From assembly GCA_025210265.1 (NCBI GenBank), contig JAOASD010000004.1:372001-436000 (forward strand): a DNA stretch of 64,000 nucleotides. Reading direction: 5' to 3'. The notes beneath the pieces were generated by a model, which was not told where the DNA came from, did not search any database, and was given only the letters and a program-made list of their open reading frames with translations. The DNA comes from Pelagimonas sp. GTDB taxonomy: Bacteria; Pseudomonadota; Alphaproteobacteria; Rhodobacterales; Rhodobacteraceae. The translations under genes and the position numbers were made by a program. Shown in pieces: positions 1-9,125 of this stretch; the stretch's first letter is position 1, and each line of letters starts with the position of its first letter.

Positions 1-1544
1 ATAGGCCTTGATCGGCGCGTCATGCGGGACGGGCACACGTGCCTGATCTTGCAGCGTTATTGTGATGCGCACACGCCGCATGCCCTGATAGGGCCCGTCT
101 TTCGCCACGAAATTGCGTAGCGCGGTCTCATAGTCTTTGCCCGTTTTGTTTTTAGTGTCGACAAAAAGGGCGTTGCGCAGGTAGGGATCGCGGACTTGCC
201 CGCTTTTTCCCGCCTTTTCCATGAGCTGTGCAGGCTTGACGCTCAGCAAGTCCGTTCGCGCAGCAACCTGAGTGTCATTGACGATGGAGTAGACTGTCGC
301 CTGATGCAGCTGCCCAGCCGTACTGTCGCGTCCCGTTTTGCGACCCTCGACGTCAATGCGACCGTGATCGGCGCGATGGCTGACAATGATCTTATCGAGT
401 TGCGCGGCGATATCGGTGCGGAAATGTTCCCATGGTTCAGGTGTGTCGCGGGCGATCAATTCGGCGGATTGGCCCGCGTGTTCGCCTAGGCCCGCTGCGC
501 GGCTGATTTTCTGCACAAGCCCATAATCCGTTGCCGCGACCACGGCTGCATCAATTGCATGATGGCGATGGTCGGTGCGGTTCTTGGCCTTTACAGCTCC
601 GCGAGCTTTGTCACTGAGCAGCGAATTCAACCCCCAATGGCGCCGAAGCATTTCCGTCATTCGCCCGGGCACGACCCAGACATGCCCACCTCTGGTAAAA
701 AGCGTATCGAGATACATACGGGAAATCTTGGCCAGATATTGTGTGTCGACCAACGCACGATCGAGGAAATCATTGTCGCCCTCGAATCTTGCCATTGCAT
801 CGGGACCGAAACGCCAACGCTTGTTTTCTGGCAGGTTCTTGAGGTTCGCTTCGATAGCGTCCCAATCCAGGACGCCCTTTTGGGCAGCTTCATGCGGGGC
901 GTCATTGCTTTTGGCCCTGTTGGCCTCTTTCAAGCACAGGGTGCGGTTGGCGAAACTGTCGTCTAACGTGCGCGAGTAGGCGCGTGCGAACGGTGGGCAC
1001 ATGGCGCGGGTCGCTTGCGCGCTGGCGGCGCATATGCAGAAACTCGCCATAGGTTCGCGCGCCATTGGTCATCATTTCCAGATCGAGCCGCGCAGTCGCA
1101 TCCTTGATTTTGCCGTGTTCGTTGTCGCCTCGGTCCGTCTTGCGATTGGATTTGAAGCCACGCCGTTGATTGAGATGAAAAAGAGCGCGCCCGAAATGAG
1201 CGAGCGGCAGGGCGCCCTCCAGGCATTGTGTTCGGAGCTCATATGGATCGAGAAGCTCCAACTTTTTTGCCTCTGTGGGGTCGGTAGGCATTAGGCCCGT
1301 GCGCGCCAATAGCTTCATCAGGGTGGCGCGGCGGCGCAAATAGTGATCACGACGGCGACGCATCGCCCGGGCAGCGCGGCGGTCAACCGCAAGAGAGGCT
1401 TGCGACTTTGGATCGCGCCCGTCAGAGAAAATCCGCCCCCCCCCCGTCAATCACCCGGACTATCCTCGCAGATGATCCTTCGCCATCCGTCTCGTAAAGC
1501 CACCAGCCAATGGAATTCGTCCCGATATCTAAACCAAGTCTCAC
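1..1544 (-). pseudogene. cas9: Type II-C Cas9 remnant: frameshifted, internally deleted, cut by the window edge
   Basis: Cas9 is the RNA-guided nuclease of type II CRISPR systems. The minus strand opens with a GTG at 1544 preceded by a GAGG ribosome site, then RuvC-I (LGLDIGTNSIGWW). A run of ten G (minus strand, 1436-1445) shifts the frame. The next frame has the arginine-rich bridge helix (AARAMRRRRDHYLRRR) and the recognition-lobe start (HLNQRRGFKSNRKTDRG). Near 978-981 it jumps to the end of the HNH region (YSRTLDDSFANRTL), so RuvC-II, most of the recognition lobe and the HNH catalytic histidine are missing, about 400 residues by comparison with intact II-C proteins. From there to position 1 the frame stays open for about 325 codons and includes RuvC-III (HHAIDAAVVA). 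The PAM-interacting end, and any cas1, cas2 or array, would lie to the left of the window. Called a pseudogene because two of three catalytic parts are gone and the frame is broken twice. Confidence 0.9.
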
Positions 1545-1686
1545 AATACGCCTCGTCGAAATTTGGGTTAAGCTTTCATGAACTTCTGAAAACTTACAAC
1601 TTGAAATTATGCGATGACGCTGCCAATATGAGCTTAGTTCAGAATTCGCGGTCGAGCCGTTAACAAGCTCGAAGTAGCACCACATT

Positions 1687-1714
1687 AAAACGCGTCTTAC
1701 GGGGCGCGTTTTTT
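1687..1714. terminator. Bidirectional hairpin terminator upstream of the cas9 remnant
   Basis: AAAACGCG and CGCGTTTT pair around a ten-base loop, with a T run on the plus strand and four T on the minus strand. The rest of 1545-1860 has no convincing gene. In type II-C loci the tracrRNA commonly lies just upstream of cas9, so this hairpin could be the 3' end of a decayed tracrRNA read on the minus strand; no anti-repeat could be confirmed. Confidence 0.5.
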
Positions 1715-1859
1715 CTCTTGCACAGGTCTAATGCTATATTGCGTAGAAAGTTCCTATCACGCTCTATGGAGCGGACTCGGCTCGCCACAAGCGCATTATA
1801 AGACGGGACCCCGAGCTGAGGTGGCCAAGCTCTAAGGCGTTGATGTGTAGAAAGGGGCA

Positions 1860-2192
1860 TCAACATGATAGTAGTCTAGGGTAGCCTCGACCGCCTTTGC
1901 CTCGTTCAAAGCGCAGGCCACGCCAGGTGCGCGACAATAGGTCTGCGGCCTTTTCGGCTGTTACATCGGCCACGCAAATGCGCTCTCTGATCGGCGCAGT
2001 GCCCGCGTCAGCATCGTCTGGCTTTGAGGGGGCCGTGCCACCCTCTGCCATCGCGGCTTTGGCGTCAGCCTTCCATTGCGCCAGCGAGATTGCGGCCAGC
2101 TCGCTTTCGGCCTCCCACTCTTCACGCTTGCGGCGGTATGCGTCGGACAGGTCGCGCTCAATCTCTTTCACCGGATCAAGCACCGCATCCAA
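1860..2192 (-). pseudogene. DUF3987 (YfjI-type) protein fragment
   Basis: A 110-codon open frame matches, from memory, the internal part of DUF3987/YfjI proteins, which are primase-like proteins common on phages and integrative elements. The recognisable part is a charged helix (KEIERDLSDAYRRKREEWEA) followed by RICVADVTAEKAADLLSRTW, where the family continues into a conserved RDEL(A/S)GWL stretch. Here the family match ends abruptly after WRGL and both ends are missing, since intact members are several hundred residues longer. It lies directly upstream of the cas9 remnant. I read it as the leftover of a mobile element. Confidence 0.6.
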
Positions 2193-2251
2193 GGCCGGGG
2201 ATTATCGGAGCATTCATTGATCGCCGCAGCGAGCCCTTAAAACACAAATAG

Positions 2252-2711
2252 CGAAAGCGGCTCGAAGGGGGGGCAGGGTCAGTTTCGTGTGATTTTAACA
2301 ATTCCTATCAAATGCAAGACCTTGTATTCAGTATTGGCAACACGACAATAAGTGGTACGTTCGCTGGGTATGGCACAGAGCAAAATGGCATATTTAGTAC
2401 CGAAGGGAGTTTGGTAATTTACTTGGATGATGAATTTTCTGATCCCTTGGGACATTGGCGAGTTTCAGCGCAGTCCAGGCGATGAAGATGCGGGAAATGT
2501 TGAAGCTGATGACTATCGACCCGGAAGCATTCTGTACGACAATATTCACAAGCCATTGGATGACTGCTTGCGCGGACGGGGCGATCTACCGTCCAATGGC
2601 ACGAAACGCTTAGGCGTTCGCGAGGGTAGACCCTACTCGATCACTGGGCAATGGGCGGGCAGTTTGGAAGGGCGCGTATATGCCAATGCTTCACGAGGCA
2701 GATACATATGA
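2252..2711 (+). pseudogene. Frameshifted hypothetical protein
   Basis: Two overlapping frames join into one plausible product. The first runs from about 2252, has an ATG at 2312 (MQDLVFSIGNTTISGTF) and reaches SDPLGH. Near 2440 the coding sense moves by one frame to DIGEFQRSPGDEDAG and runs on to a TGA at 2709-2711. The start of the original gene is not clear and no family was recognised. The stop overlaps the ATG of the next gene, which suggests the two were translationally coupled before the frame broke. The region is AT-richer than the housekeeping genes around it. Confidence 0.45.
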
Positions 2712-3220
2712 TAAAGCGGATGTTCGGGATTGTTTCAGCTATTGGCTTGATGCTCTGCGTCTTCGTCGGGTTACCCGTATTGGCAGTTGTAGGGCTATAT
2801 TCATTGAAATTCAGTGATTGCATTCGGCTTCCTAATGGCAGTGAAATCGGATACGAAGCTTATGTTGACCTCAGTCGTCCATATCTAATTCCTGAAGTTG
2901 TCTTAAGGGAGGAAAATGGCAATGTGATCGCAAAAGAGATTTGGCCAATTCATGCAACGGATGCTGCAACCTTGGGGACCGCTTGGTCTGATGAAGATAG
3001 CTCTAGATCAAATTTTACATTCATCTGGATGCCAGAATCGGGCGTGGTCAAGGAAACTGAAAATCCAATCCTGTATCATAGTCTGTTGCAAGGTCTAGGA
3101 GAAACCTACTTTGGGGCCTCAAAAGATATGAACGTCAATACTCTTTGGCTTTTCAAGAAACTAAAAAAGCAAGGCCGATTTAACAGCAATCATTGCAATA
3201 CAAATTTTCTAACCTGGTAA
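2708..3220 (+). CDS. Small membrane-anchored hypothetical protein
   Basis: A 170-residue product beginning MIKRMFGIVSAIGLMLC, with one N-terminal membrane segment at about residues 5-30 and the remainder predicted outside the cytoplasm. Three cysteines near the ends (about residues 17, 37 and 164) and an acidic middle are visible, but no known domain was recognised. The ATG at 2708 overlaps the stop of the broken upstream gene as ATGA, which is why this start was preferred to the earlier ATG at 2651. The pair could be an exported effector and partner or a lipoprotein-like unit, but nothing in the sequence proves that. Confidence 0.6.
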   Translation: MIKRMFGIVSAIGLMLCVFVGLPVLAVVGLYSLKFSDCIRLPNGSEIGYEAYVDLSRPYLIPEVVLREENGNVIAKEIWPIHATDAATLGTAWSDEDSSRSNFTFIWMPESGVVKETENPILYHSLLQGLGETYFGASKDMNVNTLWLFKKLKKQGRFNSNHCNTNFLTW

Positions 3221-3406
3221 ATTGCTCGCCTTGTGGATCTGGATGGCTCGCTTGTTGAGGCCACGGGCGAGGTGACCGCCTACTCTGATGAAACTGCGCA
3301 TTTGTTCGAACAATCCGCGACCAAGACTATTGCGTTTGAGGGGAGCAGAGTTCTCAAACAGGATGTGGAGCAAGGCTGGCAGACCTATAACTTTGAAGTT
3401 CGGTAA
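3221..3406 (+). pseudogene. C-terminal remnant of an unknown gene
   Basis: A frame without its own start runs from just after the previous stop to TAA at 3404-3406. It encodes 61 residues of ordinary composition (ending EQGWQTYNFEVR). It reads like the last part of a larger protein and lies in a stretch of other gene fragments. No family was recognised. Confidence 0.3.
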
Positions 3407-3611
3407 TATCACAATTACCTCTTGGCAACCTGAAATATGAGAGAAGCCAAGGTTGTATCCCATTTGTCTTGCGTCACGCGTTGTGTGAATAAGGTCTAAA
3501 ATCGCTGCCGATTTCGAGCATCAATACCCTATTTTACCTGAAACAAGCCCTTAAACCCCGACCTTTCGACTGAAAGTCATGTCCCCCTCTTTAACAGAAG
3601 GGAAGTGACCT

Positions 3612-3929
3612 GTGAAAACGTTGTTGAGTATCCTGTGTTTCATTGTGCTAGCGGCCTGTGGATCGACGCCCGTAAATGACCCGATCTATTTGGCGTTAAA
3701 GGCCAACCCACCTACGTCGATACCTGATCAACACCTTGAAAAGTTGCGTAGCGGCAGAGTTTCCTGTGATCGTTTCGATGAAGGTCAGGCCAACGGCTAC
3801 ATGACCTGCTGGTGGCCGTCGGGGAAACCAGTTCAAACTGTTGGCCTGCATTACTATCCGGGGGGTTTACAAGGTGGAATATACCCTTGCAATAGATATA
3901 TCACCATTTTCAAGATGAAAGACCTCTAA
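3612..3929 (+). CDS. Small lipoprotein
   Basis: A 105-residue protein with a GTG start at 3612, behind the purine-rich sequence AGAAGGGAAG. It has a short hydrophobic signal and a lipobox (LAAC, Cys16), so it should be lipid-anchored in the envelope. The mature part holds three further cysteines and the motif MTCWWPSGKP. The family was not recognised. It is one of the few undamaged frames in this accessory stretch. Confidence 0.6.
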   Translation: MKTLLSILCFIVLAACGSTPVNDPIYLALKANPPTSIPDQHLEKLRSGRVSCDRFDEGQANGYMTCWWPSGKPVQTVGLHYYPGGLQGGIYPCNRYITIFKMKDL

Positions 3930-3961
3930 AACAATACCTGTGACAAATTCCATTCTGCTCA

Positions 3962-4084
3962 ATGCGTGTGCGGCAATTTCTCAAAAAAACGTATCTCGAT
4001 CCAGATCCTAAAACAGGTGTAGATCCGGGTTCAGATGCCGTCTCTGGAGAGAATAGCTCGTCTTACGTTGAGATTTTGGAGTAA
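3962..4084 (+). pseudogene. Short ORF, probable gene fragment
   Basis: ATG at 3962 opens a 40-residue frame (MRVRQFLKKTYLDPDPK... ending SYVEILE) with no good ribosome site. It lies directly before the lipase-like fragment and may be part of the same degraded gene in another frame. Confidence 0.2.
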
Positions 4085-4088
4085 ATAG

Positions 4089-4448
4089 ACGGGCCTCTTT
4101 TTTCAGGCGCGTGCGTTTTTCAATTCCACTAACAATGAATTGGCGATTGTGCTCACAGGCGTGGAGGTATTCTCGGACTTCAACGTGTAAGAACTTACCC
4201 CGGATTCCATTGCTGACGTCGGCTTGACTTTGGCAGATCATTCAACACAAGACGCAGCCGCTCAACTCTTTATCACCCAAGCGGCTTTGACAGCGCACCA
4301 AAAGGTTGGGGTCTTTGGATCCTTCAACGCCACCTATGTTGGCCATTCACTTGGCGGGTTTTTAGCACAAACTGCCAGTGCGCATGGTCCAGAAGGCGAT
4401 GTTGTGGTGTTCAATGCGCCGGGCGTTGGTGGTTTTGTCAACCTTTGA
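4089..4448 (+). pseudogene. Lipase / alpha-beta hydrolase fragment with in-frame stop
   Basis: The frame from 4089 reads FFNSTNNELAIVLTGVEVF, a class-3-lipase-like strand. It meets TAA at 4188-4190, continues in the same frame through ELTPDSIADVG and reaches the nucleophile elbow YVGHSLGGFLA (about 4337-4369). It stops at 4448 soon after NAPGVGG. The Ser nucleophile motif GHSLGG is intact but the acid and histidine of the triad are missing. It is therefore a dead fragment of a secreted-type lipase or phospholipase. Confidence 0.55.
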
Positions 4449-4544
4449 TCAAAATCACCCGTTTTCCGAGGAAAACTTCACTTACGTTTATTCTGAGCCC
4501 TCAGAATGGGGATTGGTAGGTGGCGCAGCCCCCTGTCTGGCGAC

Positions 4545-4793
4545 CTAGGCCACGTGATTGCCCGGCCAGCTTTCGCCCTGCAGCCAGACCGCTGTGGGCA
4601 GGAAATTACCCGGCTGCGCCGCCAGCGCCGCGGCGATATTGGTACGCGCCAGGCCAAGATAGCTCTGATCCGGGAAGCGGTAGTTCCAGTGGCTGGTGAA
4701 ATTCGGCCCCGTCACTGCGGCCTGGACAAAATAGGGCGCAAAACCCTTATATTTTAGCGGCCAGGTGTCGCACAAGAATTCCGCCTCATGCAT
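4545..4793 (-). CDS. Unrecognised short ORF
   Basis: An 82-residue frame rich in aromatic residues (e.g. WPLKYKGFAPYFVQAAV, SHWNYRFPDQSYLG) has protein-like composition and ends before the fragment region. There is no strong ribosome site at the ATG and the frame may be the tail of a longer gene. It marks the boundary between the AT-rich fragment zone and the ordinary chromosome. Function unknown. Confidence 0.35.
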   Translation of the reverse strand: MHEAEFLCDTWPLKYKGFAPYFVQAAVTGPNFTSHWNYRFPDQSYLGLARTNIAAALAAQPGNFLPTAVWLQGESWPGNHVA

Positions 4794-4927
4794 GGGCCAA
4801 CATGCAGGCGGCCCTGGCCTAGGTTCGGCCCCGGAGGTTTCGTTTGTGTGGGGGATGTGATTTCTTTCTTACCCCCTTGTTGCGGTGCTTTTGATTGGCC
4901 AAATTGCCCTAAAAGGGAGGGGCTAGG

Positions 4928-5437
4928 ATGCAGTTTGCCTATGTGATGGCCGAAGGGCGCGGCGACATGGATGCGCTGTTGCAAAAGGTTGCTCAGATTT
5001 TGATGGATGAGGGGGCGCGTCCTGCGGGGACGGTTCAGGTGAACACGGAAATCAGCCAAACGGATCTGTGCGATATGGATGTGCGGATATTGCCGGCGGG
5101 TCCGGTGATCCGCATTTCGCAAAGTTTAGGTGCGAATTCAAAAGGCTGCCGTCTGGACCCTGATGCGCTTGAGCAGGCTGTAGCGCAGACCCGCGCGGTG
5201 TTGGAGCGCGGGGCGGATTGTCTGATTGTGAACAAATTTGGCAAGCACGAAGCGGATGGCCGAGGGTTCCGGGATGTGATTGCAGCGGCGTTAGAGCAAG
5301 GGCTTCCGGTGCTGACAGGGCTGAATAAGCATAACATTGCTGCATTCGAAGCGTTCACAGGCGGCGCGGCCGTTGCATTGCCGCCTGATGCAGAGAAATT
5401 GGTGCAGTGGATGCGCGACGCACTTCAGGTGCAATAG
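4928..5437 (+). CDS. DUF2478 protein, putative P-loop-like NTPase
   Basis: This 169-residue protein matches DUF2478, a small alphaproteobacterial family. It begins MQFAYVMAEGRGDMDALLQ and carries the conserved centre CLIVNKFGKHEADGRG at about residues 97-112, followed by VLTGLNKHN. It is cytoplasmic, with no signal. The start follows AGGGAGGGGCTAGG. Members I recall are found near molybdenum genes, and here cofactor-maturation genes follow within 3-12 kb, but a role is not established. It converges on the chemoreceptor gene across 55 bases. Confidence 0.75.
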   Translation: MQFAYVMAEGRGDMDALLQKVAQILMDEGARPAGTVQVNTEISQTDLCDMDVRILPAGPVIRISQSLGANSKGCRLDPDALEQAVAQTRAVLERGADCLIVNKFGKHEADGRGFRDVIAAALEQGLPVLTGLNKHNIAAFEAFTGGAAVALPPDAEKLVQWMRDALQVQ

Positions 5438-5492
5438 CTGTAGCGAGCTTACGAGAGGCCGGTACCGGGCACCCATCGGGCGCTTTGTACCC

Positions 5493-7577
5493 CTATGCGA
5501 TCTTGACCTGAGTGTCTTCCGATGCGGTTTCTGCTGACTCGCAGCGGAAACGTTCGACCATCATCAGCAGCCTCTGACCTTGCTCTCGCAATGCGCCATT
5601 CGCGTGATTTGTCTCCTGAAACATGGCTGCGTTTTGTTGCGTCGTGCGATCCAGCTCGCCGACAGACACATTGATTTCAGAGAGGCTTTGCCGTTGCTCT
5701 TCGGCCAACTCTGCGATTTGGCCGATTTGCGCGGTGACCTCTTCGACCGCCTGCACAATTTCGTCCAGGGCCGTGCCCGTGCGGTTCACCAGAACCACGC
5801 CCTGTTTCACCAATGCGCCGGAATTGCTGATGAGCGCGCCAATTTGGCCAGCTGCGTCGCCCGTGCGCCGCGCCAGTGCCTGCACCTCTGAGGCGACGAC
5901 GGCAAAGCCGCTTCCGGCCTCGCCGGCGCGTGCGGCTTCGACCCCTGCATTGAGCGCCAAGAGGTTGGTTTGGAATGCGATTTCGTCGATCAGGCCAGTG
6001 ATGCGCGCGATCTCTTCAGCGGCATCATCAATGTCAGAGATCGCTTTGACGGTTTCGGCAACCACCTCCACACCAGAGCGCGCTTTGTCGATGGCGCTGC
6101 TGCCCGCATTATTGGCCCCCTGTGCGCTGTCAGAGGTCGTGCGGACATTGCCGGTCACCTGTTCCAGTGCCGCAGCGGTTTGTTCCAGTGTGGCTGCAGA
6201 GGTTTCGGTGCGCCGAGCCAGATTATCTGCCGAATGTGAGAGTTCTTCGACGCTGCCGGAAATTGTGCCAGACACACCTGCAATGGCCGAAATGACATCT
6301 GACAGATCACTGACCGCGCCATTGAAATCGGCGACCAGCTGTTTGTATTCGTCGCTGAAAGATCCGCTGATCCGGGTGTCCAGGCGCCCTTCGGCAAGGT
6401 CGCGCAGGGCGGTTTCAAGTTTGGCGAATAATTTGGCCTGTTCTTCTTGCTGTTGTTTTTGCTGTGCTTTCAGGCTTTCCGAGGCGCGCAATTCGTCCCG
6501 GAAGCGTTCAAGCCCATCAAGCATCTGACCGATTTCCCCCTTGCGCGGAAGATCCTCAAGAGGGGTGTTGGTATCGCCAGCGGCGACCTTTTGAAACCGT
6601 TCAAGAAATTGCCCCATGGCGCGGGTCAGGCGGCTTCCGTAGCCCCAGGAAATCAGAGCAGACAGGACCAGAGCGAGACTGGCCGCGCCGATGGCCTGCA
6701 ATGTCTTTTCGCGTGAAATGGCAACAAAACCAGCGCGGGGCACCAGGAGATGCGCCAGCGCAACCGGCGCACCGGAAAAGTCCCGGATGATCAGGCCGGT
6801 ACTGGCATAGGCTGTTTCGTTCAGCTGTAGCTGCCCGTCCTCAAACGTGCCGTTGAGTGCGTCGCGCACGGCTTGATCGGTGAGCAGGGCCGGGCCGTCA
6901 TATCCGGCGGTGATACGTGTGATTTCTGAACTTGCCTCGACTGTGGTGTCTTCGAACCCATCAATGCCGTTGCTGGGCAGAACATATACCTCCATCCGGG
7001 TGTCGCTGCCGTCCAGGATTGTATTGAGCAGATCTGCGTCAAAGCGCAGTCCGATTTCGACTGTGCCCAGATGTTCGTCATCGTCGCGCACCGGGGCAAT
7101 ACCCCGGATTCCCAACCCCGCGCGGCCATATTCCAGACCTGCCAGTGCAACGCTGTCCCGATTGGCCTGCACAACCATGTCGCGGAACCCGGACAGGTCA
7201 TCGCCGTATTTTTCTGGCTTGTGGACCCTGAGGATCGAGATCGCCTCTGGCGTGTGGAACTGGAATTGTGCGATTCCGGTTTCGGCGGCCAACAGATCAA
7301 ATTCTTTGACAAAAAGGCGATGCAGCCCCTTGGTATCGGATTTGTCCACGGCCCGCTGTACGCGGGGAATGCCCGCTACCATGCGCGCCAGTGCCAGGGC
7401 CGAGTCGACCCGCCCCTCGATCCCGCCAGCGACGCGGTTTTTGGTTTGTTCCAGTTCGCGTGCGCTGCCTTCTGCGATCAGTTTCTGCGCGCCCAGATAC
7501 AAAGGTGTCGCCACAAGGGCGATGGATAGAAATGCACAGCCCAGCATGGCAAAAATGATCTTGTAACGCAGCGACAT
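5493..7577 (-). CDS. Methyl-accepting chemotaxis protein with double-Cache sensor
   Basis: A 694-residue membrane chemoreceptor. TM1 lies at about residues 8-28. The periplasmic sensor (30-285) carries the [19 protein letters not shown] signature I associate with dCache_3. TM2 is near 290-310 and is followed by a HAMP domain ([13 protein letters not shown]) and a second HAMP-like linker ([13 protein letters not shown]). The cytoplasmic signalling hairpin includes the highly conserved tip [20 protein letters not shown] at about 530-550. It should pass a periplasmic ligand signal to CheA/CheW. No ligand can be named. No che genes are nearby, so it works in trans. The C-terminus lacks an obvious CheR-tethering pentapeptide. 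Confidence 0.93.
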   Translation of the reverse strand: MSLRYKIIFAMLGCAFLSIALVATPLYLGAQKLIAEGSARELEQTKNRVAGGIEGRVDSALALARMVAGIPRVQRAVDKSDTKGLHRLFVKEFDLLAAETGIAQFQFHTPEAISILRVHKPEKYGDDLSGFRDMVVQANRDSVALAGLEYGRAGLGIRGIAPVRDDDEHLGTVEIGLRFDADLLNTILDGSDTRMEVYVLPSNGIDGFEDTTVEASSEITRITAGYDGPALLTDQAVRDALNGTFEDGQLQLNETAYASTGLIIRDFSGAPVALAHLLVPRAGFVAISREKTLQAIGAASLALVLSALISWGYGSRLTRAMGQFLERFQKVAAGDTNTPLEDLPRKGEIGQMLDGLERFRDELRASESLKAQQKQQQEEQAKLFAKLETALRDLAEGRLDTRISGSFSDEYKQLVADFNGAVSDLSDVISAIAGVSGTISGSVEELSHSADNLARRTETSAATLEQTAAALEQVTGNVRTTSDSAQGANNAGSSAIDKARSGVEVVAETVKAISDIDDAAEEIARITGLIDEIAFQTNLLALNAGVEAARAGEAGSGFAVVASEVQALARRTGDAAGQIGALISNSGALVKQGVVLVNRTGTALDEIVQAVEEVTAQIGQIAELAEEQRQSLSEINVSVGELDRTTQQNAAMFQETNHANGALREQGQRLLMMVERFRCESAETASEDTQVKIA

Positions 7578-7682
7578 GAAACCCTCCGACAGGCACGATT
7601 TCGGTCAGCGTCGGTCAAAACACTTGCGCAACCGTGAATGCCGGTGGTGCTTCCTGCGGAAAAATCCGTAAAATCGCGCAGA

Positions 7683-8864
7683 TCAGCCGAGCTGCTTCAT
7701 GCCGCGATCAATGCCGTCCAGTGTCATCGGGACCATGCGATCCTCGAAAATCTCGCGGATCATGCCGATGGAATGGGTATAGCTCCAGTGTTGTTCCGGC
7801 ACCGGATTGATCCAGAGATGATCCGGCCATTGCTGGCGCGCGCGCTGCAGCCAGGTCTGACCGGCCTCGGCGTTCCAATGTTCATTCGCCCCGCCGGGAT
7901 AGGCAATTTCATAGGGGGACATGCTGGCGTCGCCAACAAAAATGCATTTGTAATCAGACCCATAGGTGTGCAGCACATCCATGGTTGCGGTTTGCGCGTC
8001 CCAGCGGCGGCGGTTGTCGCGCCAGACACCTTCATACAGGCAGTTATGGAAATAGTAATGTTCCAGATGCTTAAATTCTGCCTTTGCGGCCGAGAACAGC
8101 TCTTCGACCACTTTGATGTGATCATCCATAGAGCCGCCCACATCCAGAAACAGCAGCACCTTGACCGCGTTGCGCCGCTCGGGGCGGGTTTTGACATCCA
8201 GATACCCGTTTTCCGCAGTGGCCCGGATGGTGCCGTCCAGGTCCAGTTCGTCATCTGCGCCATCGCGCGCCCAGCGACGCAGGCGTTTCAGGGCGACCTT
8301 GATGTTGCGCGTGCCCAGTTCGACGGAATCATCCAGATTGCGAAATTCGCGTTTGTCCCAGACCTTGACCGCCCGGCGGTGGCGGCTTTTGTCCTGACCG
8401 ATGCGTACGCCTTCGGGGTTATACCCATAAGCCCCAAATGGCGATGTGCCCGCCGTGCCGATCCATTTATTGCCCCCCTGATGGCGGCCCTGCTGTTCTT
8501 TCAGCCGCTCTTTCAGGGTTTCCATCAACTTATCAAAGCCACCAAGCGCCTCTATCTCGGCTTTTTCTTCGGGGCTCAGATGCTTTTCGGCCATTTTTTC
8601 CAGCCATTCGCGGGGCAGGTCCACGGCCTCCATCACCTGGTCGAAACTGATGTCCTCCAGGCCTTTGAATGTGGCGGCAAAGGCCTGATCAAAGCGGTCC
8701 AGATGGCGTTCATCCTTGACCATGGCGCTGCGGGACAGGAAATAAAATTCCTCCACCTGATATAGCGCAAGCCCCTTGGCCATGGCCTCGAGGAAGGTCA
8801 GATATTCGCGCAGGCTGACCGGCAGACCGGCTTTGCGCAGGTTTTCAAAGAAGGGCACAAACAT
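7683..8864 (-). CDS. VWA domain protein, CoxE-like
   Basis: A 393-residue cytoplasmic protein with a C-terminal von Willebrand A domain. The MIDAS motif reads LLFLDVGGSMDD at about residues 235-246, so the DxSxS pattern is kept as DxGGS. The N-terminal half begins MFVPFFENLRKAGLPVSLRE, typical of CoxE-like partners of MoxR ATPases. In carbon-monoxide dehydrogenase clusters CoxD (MoxR) and CoxE act together in late metal-site maturation. The MoxR partner is 2.5 kb upstream on the same strand. ATG 8864 was chosen over 8900 because an AAGG site precedes it and the family starts there. Confidence 0.85.
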   Translation of the reverse strand: MFVPFFENLRKAGLPVSLREYLTFLEAMAKGLALYQVEEFYFLSRSAMVKDERHLDRFDQAFAATFKGLEDISFDQVMEAVDLPREWLEKMAEKHLSPEEKAEIEALGGFDKLMETLKERLKEQQGRHQGGNKWIGTAGTSPFGAYGYNPEGVRIGQDKSRHRRAVKVWDKREFRNLDDSVELGTRNIKVALKRLRRWARDGADDELDLDGTIRATAENGYLDVKTRPERRNAVKVLLFLDVGGSMDDHIKVVEELFSAAKAEFKHLEHYYFHNCLYEGVWRDNRRRWDAQTATMDVLHTYGSDYKCIFVGDASMSPYEIAYPGGANEHWNAEAGQTWLQRARQQWPDHLWINPVPEQHWSYTHSIGMIREIFEDRMVPMTLDGIDRGMKQLG

Positions 8865-8957
8865 GCGCCCAGCCTTAGGCCATGCAAGCGCGCAGGGCAA
8901 GAAACCCCAGGCGCGCAGGCTGGTTCCGTCACGTAGGATTTGGGCGCTGAGGCCGGT

Positions 8958-9125
8958 TTAGAAAACCAGCTTTTCCACCGCGATGGTCACAAGGAACCCA
9001 AGCAACCCAAACAGGATCGCATAAACGGTGCCATATTGCAGGATGTCCGCCAGATTGCCCTTGCGGCGCTTGGCGGTCAGCCCGCCCAGAATGGCCCCGA
9101 ACAGGGCGCCCAGAACAGCGATCAT
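8958..9125 (-). CDS. Two-helix small membrane protein
   Basis: A 55-residue protein starting MIAVLGALFGAILGGLTAK, with hydrophobic helices at about residues 2-18 and 33-51 separated by a basic loop (KRRKGN). Its ATG overlaps the TGA of the upstream lipoprotein gene (ATGA), so it is the last gene of the acetyltransferase-DUF2927 operon. The topology is probably a hairpin in the inner membrane. No functional family was recognised. Confidence 0.7.
   Translation of the reverse strand: MIAVLGALFGAILGGLTAKRRKGNLADILQYGTVYAILFGLLGFLVTIAVEKLVF

Noticed and set aside
5623-6528. Long plus-strand frame antisense to the chemoreceptor
   Set aside because: The product is Ser/Ala/Arg low-complexity, and it mirrors the Ala/Glu-rich helices of the real gene.
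7638-8765. 375-codon plus-strand frame antisense to the VWA gene
   Set aside because: No ribosome site and no domain; the minus strand carries a clear VWA protein.
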